NCBI GenBank assembly: GCA_000482145.1
Contig: AUXH01000195.1
Location: forward strand, 1 to 29,603
Source of the DNA: Strigomonas culicis
Lineage: Eukaryota > Euglenozoa > Kinetoplastea > Trypanosomatida > Trypanosomatidae
Reading direction: 5' to 3'
Length of the DNA: 29,603 bases
Part shown: piece after piece, positions 15,833 through 23,997 of the stretch
Position numbering within the stretch: the first letter of the stretch is position 1
Layout of the letters: each line of letters opens with the position of its first letter
Position numbers and translations under genes: made by a program
The notes under the pieces: generated by a model
The model's database searches: none
The model's input: the letters and a program-made list of their open reading frames with translations, nothing else
Told to the model about the DNA's origin: nothing

Positions 15833-18301
15833 ATGGACCCATTAAAAACTGAAATCAACGGGATCTTGAGTGCCCAAATTGCGCATCCTAAGCCTGAAGG
15901 AGAGCACGATGCCACGATGCGACTCGTTGAGCACATTCGCAAAGGCAACGCGCTTGTCGTTCTCGAGTGCGTCAAGGACCACTTCAAGTACAACCCTCCG
16001 GCCGTCCAGATCAAGATGATGCATGTTCTCGACCAGTGCCTGAATAACAGCGGACCTCAGTTTGCTGTGATGCTCTCCACTGAGAAGTGGGCGGATCGTT
16101 TCTTCAAGGTCGCAAAGACCACTACCGATGCCGCCGTGCGTGACTGTATTATGTACATCGCCATCGGCTGGGCGAAGCGTTACCACACCAGTGGCTACAA
16201 CCGCCTTCTGCAGCGCTTTGCGGAGAGCAAAACGCTCGCGACGCCCTTTCGCCAGCTACTGCGGCGCTTCGAGGATAAGCATCGCTCCTCCGCTGCCAGT
16301 CAGCAGAAGCAGCGAGCGGAGCTGCAGAACTTTGACAATGTGCAAAACGTCAATCCCAACCAGATTCTGGACAATGAAGAAACCTTTCTTTTACAATGCC
16401 AGGGCGACCTTGCTTCCCTGGAGTACTCGTTGGAGCATCCGCACATTCTGCAAGACGACGACATTGCCAAGGACTGCAAGAAGCACAAGCTCGACTGCAT
16501 GCACATGTTGGAGTCTGAACAACACGAACGCATCGCCGGTGAGCTCATGACGATCATTGAGCGCTACTCGGATGTACTGGAGCTGTACGAGGCAATGACT
16601 GGCGTTGACATGGGTGAGGGCAGCGCAGCCAAGACACGCGCGCTGAATGACGATGACTTGAACGAGGCAGACAGTGACGATGACGAGCACCAGAAGCGTC
16701 TGCGCGCACGTGGACGCCACCAGGACCCCAACGAGGTGCTGCTCCAGGCGCAGCAGCAGCAGCAGCAGTTTATGGATAACGAGCGCAATGAGACGAATCA
16801 GCTTCGCCAGCAGCTGGAGGAGCTGCGCACCAAGCACGAGGACCTGCAAAACAAGTACAAGGACGCAAAGCTGAAGAACAAGGAGGCGGTGGCGGCACTA
16901 GAGCAGTACGCCGATCGCGTGGATGCCCTGGAGCGGGACGGTGCCGGTAAGGCCGGTGCACTGGCCACACTGGCTGCCAGCGCCGCGGCGGTGGCAGAAA
17001 AGAAGCCGCAGGTGTCCGAAGAGATGGTGCAGAGAATGCGCTCCAGCACGCAGTCGATTCGTCAAGGACTCCGACAGATCCGAGAGATGTACGCGAAGGA
17101 CATTGGCAAGGACGCGCAGTACTACGCCACGCAACTCACCAGTGCGATGGCTGCCATCGTGCAAGCCGGCAAGATGGAGCGCCAGTCGGACCAGAAGGCC
17201 CTGCAGTGGACGCAAGAGCTTTATAAGAAGGAGCTCAAGCTGCGTAAGCAGTACTACAACACCATTCAGGAGTTAAAGGGTAATATTCGCGTCTACTGCC
17301 GTGTGCGCCCCATGCTGAAGATGGAGCTGGATGGCGGCCACAAGGACATCATGACGTATCCCTCCACCGACGAGCTCAAGTTCATCGACGCCAACGGCCG
17401 CCCGAAGCTGTTTGAGTTTGACGAGGTGTACCCGCCTGACGCACCGCAGTCGAAAGTGTTTGAGGACACATCGCCGCTCATTGATAGTGTGGTGGATGGC
17501 TTCAATGTGTGCATCTTTGCGTACGGCCAGACGGGCAGTGGTAAGACCTTCACGATGAACGGCGGCACCGATGAGATCTCGAAGGGTATCAACACGCGTG
17601 CACTGGAGCGCCTCTTCAGCATCATTGAGGAACGCAACACAACAGAGAAATCCACCGTCGCAGTCTCCGTTCTTGAAATCTACATTGAAGAGATCCGCGA
17701 TCTTCTGGTGAGCAAGCAGGTCTCGGCGACCACTTCGTACGAAGTGAAGCAGGGAGGCCCGTATGGTACCTACGTCACGAATCTGACGGAGGTCGAGGTG
17801 CATTCCCCTAAGGATATCTATGCCATTATGGGGAAGGCCATGCAGAATCGCAGTGAAGGCCAGACCAATATGAACGAGCACTCTTCGCGGTCTCACATGC
17901 TCTTATACATCACCGTGCGGACCACCAATTTGCAAACCAACATACAGACGTACGGGAAGCTCTCCCTTGTCGATCTTGCTGGCAGTGAGCGTTTGGAGAA
18001 GAGCGGTGCGGAGGGACAACAGCTGAAGGAGGCTGTATCGATTAATAAATCGTTATCTGCACTTGGTGATGTCATTTCCAGTCTCTCCCAGAACACGAAG
18101 CACGTTCCCTTCCGCAACTCGACCCTCACATTTCTGCTTCAAGACTCGATGGCTGGACAGGCGAAGGTGCTAATGTTCGTCTGCGTGAGCCCTGCTAGCT
18201 ACAACGCCAACGAATCGGGAAGTTCTCTACTGTTCGCATCCCGGGCACGCGGCATTGAATTCGGTCAGATCAAGAAGAATGCTGCAGTGGAAAAGAAGTA
18301 A
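15833..18301 (+). CDS. C-terminal motor kinesin (kinesin-14) with N-terminal VHS and GAT-like domains
   Basis: An 822-residue protein. Residues 483-815 are a complete kinesin motor: the kinesin-14 neck junction GNIRVYCRVRP, P-loop GQTGSGKT (565-572), switch I NEHSSRSH, switch II DLAGSE, and NKSLSALGDVI. The C-terminal motor and this neck predict minus-end-directed movement. Residues 1-140 match a VHS domain (KMMHVLDQCLNNSGPQF, then a DAAVRDCIMYIAIGWAKR segment). About 180-262 resembles a GAT domain (LLQCQGDLASLEYSL, IAGELMTIIERYSDVLELYE). VHS-GAT is the ubiquitin/endosome cargo adaptor module of GGA and TOM1 proteins. Between lie an acidic patch, a short Gln run and about 180 residues of coiled coil. 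This suggests a motor that carries ubiquitinated or endosomal cargo. The T. brucei acidocalcisome-linked C-terminal kinesin TbKIFC1 may be the counterpart, but I have not confirmed this. All nucleotide-binding residues appear intact. Confidence 0.93.
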   Translation: MDPLKTEINGILSAQIAHPKPEGEHDATMRLVEHIRKGNALVVLECVKDHFKYNPPAVQIKMMHVLDQCLNNSGPQFAVMLSTEKWADRFFKVAKTTTDAAVRDCIMYIAIGWAKRYHTSGYNRLLQRFAESKTLATPFRQLLRRFEDKHRSSAASQQKQRAELQNFDNVQNVNPNQILDNEETFLLQCQGDLASLEYSLEHPHILQDDDIAKDCKKHKLDCMHMLESEQHERIAGELMTIIERYSDVLELYEAMTGVDMGEGSAAKTRALNDDDLNEADSDDDEHQKRLRARGRHQDPNEVLLQAQQQQQQFMDNERNETNQLRQQLEELRTKHEDLQNKYKDAKLKNKEAVAALEQYADRVDALERDGAGKAGALATLAASAAAVAEKKPQVSEEMVQRMRSSTQSIRQGLRQIREMYAKDIGKDAQYYATQLTSAMAAIVQAGKMERQSDQKALQWTQELYKKELKLRKQYYNTIQELKGNIRVYCRVRPMLKMELDGGHKDIMTYPSTDELKFIDANGRPKLFEFDEVYPPDAPQSKVFEDTSPLIDSVVDGFNVCIFAYGQTGSGKTFTMNGGTDEISKGINTRALERLFSIIEERNTTEKSTVAVSVLEIYIEEIRDLLVSKQVSATTSYEVKQGGPYGTYVTNLTEVEVHSPKDIYAIMGKAMQNRSEGQTNMNEHSSRSHMLLYITVRTTNLQTNIQTYGKLSLVDLAGSERLEKSGAEGQQLKEAVSINKSLSALGDVISSLSQNTKHVPFRNSTLTFLLQDSMAGQAKVLMFVCVSPASYNANESGSSLLFASRARGIEFGQIKKNAAVEKK

Positions 18302-18902
18302 TCTCTACCGTTTAACTCTTTGCTGTATTTCTTTTTGATACTGTTTTCTCTCTTTTATTTTTTCTCTCCTCTGTCTCTTGATGCTTGTTTTTATCCCTGC
18401 GACGTTTGTCAAATAATTGTTTATTGAAAGTTTTGTTCCAAACGCTTTCTCATAGTTTTTTTTTTCAAATAAGAAGAATTAACGTCCCGAGATCTTTAGC
18501 TCATTAATACCCTTTTTCATTGATTAATATAAAAAGTAGTTAAGAAGATGGGTTACCCCCTTTTTTGGTTGTTTCTTTTTTCTGATTTCTGGTTCTCTTT
18601 GTTAGTTTTCTCTTTCTTGTTGTGGTTTCTTGATTAACAGGTAAACTAACAGTTATCGCATATTGTGAGATGATACATACGCACTCAAGCAAAAAAAAAG
18701 AAAAGAAACATCTTGATAATCTCACCTTCTGCACCTCTTCCTCCATTTTATATTTCGATAAGCAAAAAAAGAAAGCTTCATCATATAGAATCTCTCTTTT
18801 GGTGCTTTTTTCTTTCTGTTTCCGTCAAGACGAATAGGCAATAGTAGATTATCTTAGTTTTCTTTTTTCATATAATACTGATCTTTGGGTTATAGTTATA
18901 CA
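18302..18902. other. Spacer with 3' UTR and splice signals
   Basis: About 600 bp, T-rich with short A runs. A pyrimidine tract at 18791-18823 is followed by AG at 18828-18829. No ATG occurs between that AG and the start at 18903. A short minus-strand open frame (18540-18746) is low-complexity and not supported as a gene. Confidence 0.6.
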
Positions 18903-20693
18903 ATGGACAGGAAAGCTCCTTTACCATCCAAGTGGGCGTCTTCTTCCCCGCAACAAGCACGAAATGCACGCGGGAGAGGAGGCGGTGGCTACAGGGGCAA
19001 TGGCGGTGGCTACGACGAGAACTACGACGGAAATACCTCTAATGGTAGGAACAGGGGTGAACCGAGTAGTTATCCTAAGCGAAACAATTACAACGGTTCC
19101 CAGAACGACGACTGCAATCACGCTGGCAATGGGTCAAGTAGCCATAGGAGCGGTGGCACGCGGGGGTACAGGCAGGGCGACCATGACCGCGGCAGCGGTG
19201 GCAGCCGCCCTAGCAAGTATAATCACGACAGCCGCGGGTACGAGGAACGTGGCAATGAAGACCACTTTTTCGTCAACACACGGTCCCCCATACACCAGGA
19301 GAAGGGAAAGAAGCTGCCGCTGCAGGGCCGGATCAAGCCTTCCGACAACGTGGGGCAGCTGAGTGCCCAACCCGCTGAAGAGAACAAAACCGATTTTTAT
19401 AGAGACCTGGTGGAGGACCCCTATTCCGTGGAGCCCTCTAGTAGGGCCACGCTGGCTATTGCAAACGCCTTCTCCACGACTGGACAGACTTCACTCGGTC
19501 AGCTTCGCTTAAATGCGGCTTCGGTGACGGGAGCGAACGACCACTCGAACTACCTAGCACTGGGCATGCAGCAGATGTCTATAAACGATGGTAACGAGAA
19601 TCCCATAAGTCATACCGGTCGAGAAGAGAAGCTGGCGGAGAACTGCGTAGATATGTCAATGGTGAATATGCTGAGTTCGTTGCTCTCCGGACATATGCAG
19701 TCCACATGCAGTCATCAGCCGACGCTGTTTTCCCAACTTACCGGCCAGGATGCGGAGGGCTTTTCGGAAGACTCACAGCTGACCCAGAACATCTTCCACT
19801 CGCACTTTTCTCCCCCCAATAATAATCTCCGCAACCTGTTCTCGGAGCTCACGTCCACCGAGGCCGAGGAAAGCGCCCCCGTTTTTTCAACGACACTGGC
19901 GTGGTCACTGCCGGGGGCGGAGCCCCACCCAGCGCCAGCGGAGCCACCCGAGAAGACCCTTAGTGCGGAGACCACCACGAGCTCGTGGAAGGAGGCCGTG
20001 CGCTCTCTGACGGAGAGCGATGGCGGCGCCGCGCCGGCGCACCACGCGACGCACACCCCCCACCCGCCGCGGGCGTCGCGGCCCTCGCTGGAGGCGCCGG
20101 AGGTGACGCGCCAGTCGCTCGTTTGCGTATTCCGCGACACCCCGCAGTCCGCCGCCCGCAAGGAGGTGTGCGAGCGGAACCACGCGAAGCCAGGCGCACT
20201 CTGCCAGGCGCCGGGGTGGCCGCCGGCGAACGAGCTCGACGTGGAAAAGCTCTTAAGGGGCAGGAATGCGACGAAGCTTCTGCGGCACCTCATGATAGCG
20301 AGTTTCTCGCGGCAGCATATAAAAGGCGTCCAGGAGCTCTTCAAGACGTGGGCGCGCAACGGCATCCCTGCCCCGGACATGGCTTTCGCCGCGTACTACT
20401 TCTACGTCAAGGAGAAGAGCGAACGGTACCTCTGTATGAAGCACAACGGGCGGGGCGCCACTCCCGGGCACGGTTACGGCCGCTGCGATTTTGAGAGCCG
20501 CCGGCCGAATAGCACGTGTCGCTACGAGCACGTCTGTCTCTTCTGCCGCTCGAAGGAGCATGGGTGGTTCGAGGAGGGCATGTGCGAAGGGTATCAGCAC
20601 CTGCTGGGCGAGATGGAGGAGCTCGGCGTCTCCGAACGAGATCTCACGATTCTCATGGACGCCATGGAGAAAACGTCGGTCTGGTCTCACTAG
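18903..20693 (+). CDS. RG/N-rich putative RNA-binding protein with C-terminal Cys/His zinc-binding cluster
   Basis: A 596-residue protein. Residues 15-125 are rich in Gly, Arg, Asn and Tyr, with RGG-like and RG motifs (NARGRGGGGYRGNGGGY), as in RNA-binding proteins that are often arginine-methylated. The middle (130-430) is low complexity, rich in Ser, Thr, Pro and Gln. The C-terminus has a helical segment (about 455-510, LLRGRNATKLLRHLMIASF) and then a Cys/His cluster at 511-562 with spacing C-x16-C-x10-C-x3-H-x-C-x2-C-x4-H-x7-C. This is large enough for two zinc sites. The CRYEH part looks like the end of a CCCH finger; the spacing before it is not the standard C-x7-8-C-x5-C-x3-H. The role is inferred to be mRNA binding in post-transcriptional control. 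The open frame extends 18 nt upstream to a TTG, but ATG at 18903 is the first ATG after the acceptor. No close named orthologue is recognised. Confidence 0.75.
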   Translation: MDRKAPLPSKWASSSPQQARNARGRGGGGYRGNGGGYDENYDGNTSNGRNRGEPSSYPKRNNYNGSQNDDCNHAGNGSSSHRSGGTRGYRQGDHDRGSGGSRPSKYNHDSRGYEERGNEDHFFVNTRSPIHQEKGKKLPLQGRIKPSDNVGQLSAQPAEENKTDFYRDLVEDPYSVEPSSRATLAIANAFSTTGQTSLGQLRLNAASVTGANDHSNYLALGMQQMSINDGNENPISHTGREEKLAENCVDMSMVNMLSSLLSGHMQSTCSHQPTLFSQLTGQDAEGFSEDSQLTQNIFHSHFSPPNNNLRNLFSELTSTEAEESAPVFSTTLAWSLPGAEPHPAPAEPPEKTLSAETTTSSWKEAVRSLTESDGGAAPAHHATHTPHPPRASRPSLEAPEVTRQSLVCVFRDTPQSAARKEVCERNHAKPGALCQAPGWPPANELDVEKLLRGRNATKLLRHLMIASFSRQHIKGVQELFKTWARNGIPAPDMAFAAYYFYVKEKSERYLCMKHNGRGATPGHGYGRCDFESRRPNSTCRYEHVCLFCRSKEHGWFEEGMCEGYQHLLGEMEELGVSERDLTILMDAMEKTSVWSH

Positions 20694-21654
20694 CTCGTTA
20701 TACAATACACTACACTATACTTTCTTGGCTTTGTTGAACAGAAGCCGTAACACGAACACCAACAACAACAACCGCTAAACGCAACAACGTGCATAATGAG
20801 TACAAGAAGCAAAAGAGAAAAAGGATGCGTGAACGATTCTCATTTCTTTCCATTCTTCCTTTATTTTTTTCTTTCGTTCGCTTTCTTTGTTATTTTCGGA
20901 GCTCGTGCATGCGTGCACATTTGCCATTTGCATATGAAGATAACAATACGCAAAAGAAAAAAGAAGAAGAATAATAGCATACAGAGGAAAGAAAAAAATG
21001 AAATAATACACGCACAAAAAAGAATCAATAACACGTATATATATATATATATACAGAAGGAGAGAATAAATGCAATAATTGTTGACGTTACTTTTTTTTT
21101 CTTTGTGCTGGTTAAAAGCTTTACCTTTTTTTTTGTATTTTCTCCCGTCTTTGTGTTTGTAATTGATCAATGCTGTGGACTCTTTTTTTTTTTCAATATA
21201 CTCATTTTCGTGATTTCATTTTCATTTTTTTTTTGCGGGTATTAAACCCTATTGCTTATTTCCGATTCTGTATAATTCGATATGCCATTTTCACGTGTTA
21301 TTTTTTCTTTCTTACTTTATTTTGTCGTCTTTTTTTCTTATTCTTCGTTCGTTTGTTGTTGATGTTCTGAACGTATACAATATTGTTTGAACCAGCGTTT
21401 CAGAGTGAAGAGACACAATATCAATGATCAAGTGAGAACCACCTTTGGTCACTGTGGGTCTTATAAAGAGATGATTCCTATGCACCTCTCCATTATAGAT
21501 TTTACTTCTCCTGTTGATATCCTTACCTTCACCCCATCTTTTTTTTTTCACTGGCTATCCACTTGCTCTCTAGTAAGTATACGTAAGCAAAGAACTTTTT
21601 TGTTGTTGTTGTTATTTGCTCCTTGTTTTTTTTTCTTCTTCTTTTATCTTCATC
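20694..21654. other. Long spacer with microsatellite, T runs and splice signals
   Basis: About 960 bp, longest of the plus-strand spacers. It contains an (AT)n run at about 21036-21052, many T runs, and small frames of Phe/Lys-rich low complexity that are not genes. Candidate splice acceptors are the AGs at 21572-21573, 21576-21577, 21586-21587 and 21591-21592, after the tract at 21538-21550. A second uninterrupted pyrimidine-rich tract (about 21596-21650) runs right up to the start codon. Confidence 0.6.
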
Positions 21655-23490
21655 ATGGCGACAAACAAGCCTGCTAAAGTGCTCACCTCAACAGAAGAGG
21701 TGAGCGATAACAGGAATGTTACGGTGCTGCTCGACCTTTACAACAAGGATATCAAGCCGATTGAGGACTTGTACTCGTACAACATACTGGAGCCGGGTTT
21801 TTTTCAGGACGCGATTGATTACCAGCGGCCTTGTGTCGGGTTTCTTGGGCCCTGGTCATCCGGCAAGACGAGCTTTATCAACCACCTGCTCCAGCAGTCG
21901 TACTTGCGCACAGGTGCGGAGCCTACAACATCGGAGTTTACGGCGATCTTCTATGGCAACGAGGCGGGACCCGTGGACGGTGTGTCTCTTGTCAACGCGA
22001 AGAACTTGCCCTTTCGCGACTTGAACAGCTTTGGCGAGAGTTTTCTCCAGCACTTCAGCGGGTTTCAGGCGCCGCATCCGCTGTTGCGGCATCTGACGCT
22101 GATCGACACACCCGGTGTCCTGGAGAATGCCGACGACGTGCATCGGCGCAAGTACAACTACCACAAGATGGTACGCTGCTTTGTAGAGAAGTGCGATCTT
22201 GTGTTCGTGCTCTTCGACCCCACCAAACTCGACGCCGGCGAAGAGCTGCGGTTGCTCTTCGAGAACTCTCTACGCGGACATGAAGACAAGATGCGCATCA
22301 TTCTCAACAAGGCAGATAAGCTGACTTCACCGGAGCTCATGAGGGTATACGGTGCCTTGCTGTGGAACCTCTCCGGCTTCATGACGACGACAGAGCCTCC
22401 CCGCGTTTACGTTGGCAGCTTCTGGGATAAGCCCTACGAGGAGGGAAGCTTCACACGACTGTTCACGGAGGAGAAGGACGACCTGATGGACGAGCTGCTG
22501 AACGTCGTGCCTGCCCAGGGGTGGGACCGCAAGGTTTCCATGGTGCTTCGCCGCGCCAAGCGTGTGCTGGCGCACGCCGGCGTGGTTTCCAAGATGCACT
22601 CCAACTTACCCGTTTTCGGAAGCAAGAGCTCGACCGCGAAGACAGCTATCCGGAAACTCCCTGATACGTACCAGGAAATTGCGGACACGTACGGCCTCAA
22701 CGTAAAGGACTTCCCGTCTGCCGCCCTGTACGAGACCTTTGTGGAGAAGGTGAACCTGGACCAGTTCCCCAGCCTGGAGAAGATAGAGAAAAAGAACACA
22801 CTTCAGAACCTGCTGAATGCCGTGCGCGTCACTTTACCATCCATGCTGAAGCCGGTTCGCGGCACGCGCGTCCGGACGACGGACGCGAAGAAGGAGCGGA
22901 CTGAATTGGTGAAGGAGTACTCCGCCACCCACCGCCTACAGGGCCGCAGGCGCTCTAACAGCAACCGGAGCGATACTTCTTCGGCGTCTGGCTTCAACGG
23001 GAGCGGCTTCCCGCCCCCGTCCTTTGCGCAGAACGTCAGCCCCCCTTCCGGCACACAGCAGCAGAATGAGATGATGATGCAAATGATGCAGATGATGCAG
23101 AAGATTATGGAAAAGAAACAGCAGCAGCCACTGACGCCACTGTCGCCACCGCCGCCGACGCCACCGCAACAGCAGCCGCAGCCACTCACACCGCAGTCGC
23201 CGCCGCAACGCCAGTCGCAGCCATTGACGCCACAGCCACCACCACAGCCGGTACTGCCGCGAAATCAGCCGCAACCGCCGACGCCACAGGCACCGCCGAA
23301 GCAGCAGCGGCTATCGTCGTCGGGAACGCCGACGCTGCCGCGAGAGCCGCCGCAATCACCAATGACAAAGTCTCCGGTCCTTCAGTCAAGCACTCCACTT
23401 CCTCCCCCGACCCAAGGTAACGAAGTGTCGTACGATGCAGATGAGTACGTCACACTGCCGGCTGTGCCTCCCAACCTTCCCCCCATTTGA
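21655..23490 (+). CDS. EHD-like dynamin-superfamily ATPase/GTPase with proline/glutamine-rich tail
   Basis: A 611-residue protein. Residues 1-400 resemble EHD proteins (membrane-remodelling ATPases of endocytic recycling): P-loop GPWSSGKTS (65-73), DTPG (151-154, followed by VLENADD) and NKAD (218-221). Just before the G domain is an N-terminal helix (LLDLYNKDIKPIEDLY) like the EHD helical segment, and helical regions follow it. In EHDs the G domain ends in an EH domain that binds NPF motifs. Here that is absent. Instead residues 440-611 are disordered, with a Met-rich helix (EMMMQMMQMMQKIMEKK) and imperfect PLTPQxPPQ repeats that could bind SH3 or WW-type partners. Sarcalumenin-like proteins are the other relatives without an EH domain, but no signal peptide is seen here. 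The ATG at 21655 is the first after the acceptors. The upstream TTG extension is a pyrimidine tract, not protein. The catalytic-domain call is firm. Confidence 0.85.
   Translation: MATNKPAKVLTSTEEVSDNRNVTVLLDLYNKDIKPIEDLYSYNILEPGFFQDAIDYQRPCVGFLGPWSSGKTSFINHLLQQSYLRTGAEPTTSEFTAIFYGNEAGPVDGVSLVNAKNLPFRDLNSFGESFLQHFSGFQAPHPLLRHLTLIDTPGVLENADDVHRRKYNYHKMVRCFVEKCDLVFVLFDPTKLDAGEELRLLFENSLRGHEDKMRIILNKADKLTSPELMRVYGALLWNLSGFMTTTEPPRVYVGSFWDKPYEEGSFTRLFTEEKDDLMDELLNVVPAQGWDRKVSMVLRRAKRVLAHAGVVSKMHSNLPVFGSKSSTAKTAIRKLPDTYQEIADTYGLNVKDFPSAALYETFVEKVNLDQFPSLEKIEKKNTLQNLLNAVRVTLPSMLKPVRGTRVRTTDAKKERTELVKEYSATHRLQGRRRSNSNRSDTSSASGFNGSGFPPPSFAQNVSPPSGTQQQNEMMMQMMQMMQKIMEKKQQQPLTPLSPPPPTPPQQQPQPLTPQSPPQRQSQPLTPQPPPQPVLPRNQPQPPTPQAPPKQQRLSSSGTPTLPREPPQSPMTKSPVLQSSTPLPPPTQGNEVSYDADEYVTLPAVPPNLPPI
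23110..23390 (+). repeat. Coding Pro/Gln-rich repeat region
   Basis: CAG/CAA- and CCG/CCA/ACG-rich sequence encodes irregular PLTPQxPPQ-type units in the tail of the EHD-like protein. Low-complexity expansion is likely to vary between strains. Confidence 0.75.
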
Positions 23491-23997
23491 GAAGCGTCTA
23501 CATCATTCTCTAAGAGCCAAAGCTACTCTTTCGCCACGGGTGTGGAGCTACAGAGGCATTGTAAGGAGGTACGATAATCGTTCTGTTTTCTTTTCTGTGT
23601 TTTCCTCATGTAAATGTATGGAATCTTGTTGATTTCTAGAATAGCGCCATCCGTGTGGTCATGGTACGTGCCCATGTGTGGTCCTTTTGCATTTTACTAA
23701 CGCATATCATTTTCTGTTTTTTTTTTGATTTTCCATCATCATCATTATTTTGTTTTTCTTCGGTTTGTGGCTGAACACAATACCGGCGTTACTTTTTCTT
23801 TTGTGTCAATTTCTTTTTTTTTGTTACTGATTGTGCTCTCTTAGTACCCCGACAACAGTGAAAGAGAAACAAAAGTAGTTTTTTTTTTTTGATGCTGTTA
23901 TGGTTCGTGTGGCCGCGGCTCCTTTCGAGTGCACCGTGCGTTCCTGTTTTGTGCGCATCTCTTGGCACACGTCTCGCTCTCCCCTCTTCCCTATTTG
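23491..23997. other. Spacer with 3' UTR and splice signals
   Basis: About 500 bp, T-rich. A run of 12 Ts (23879-23890) is followed by AG at 23928-23929. The first ATG after that AG is at 23998. Further upstream T runs (23719-23728, 23811-23821) may serve in poly(A) site choice for the upstream gene. No gene is seen. Confidence 0.6.

Noticed and set aside
15833..18301. Kinesin gene as an ordinary KIFC1 without extra domains
   Set aside because: The first 265 residues are not generic coiled coil. They follow VHS and then GAT patterns, so a plain kinesin-14 description would miss them.
21655..23490. EHD-like gene as dynamin proper
   Set aside because: No PH or GED region, and the P-loop and DTPG context fit EHD/sarcalumenin rather than dynamin.
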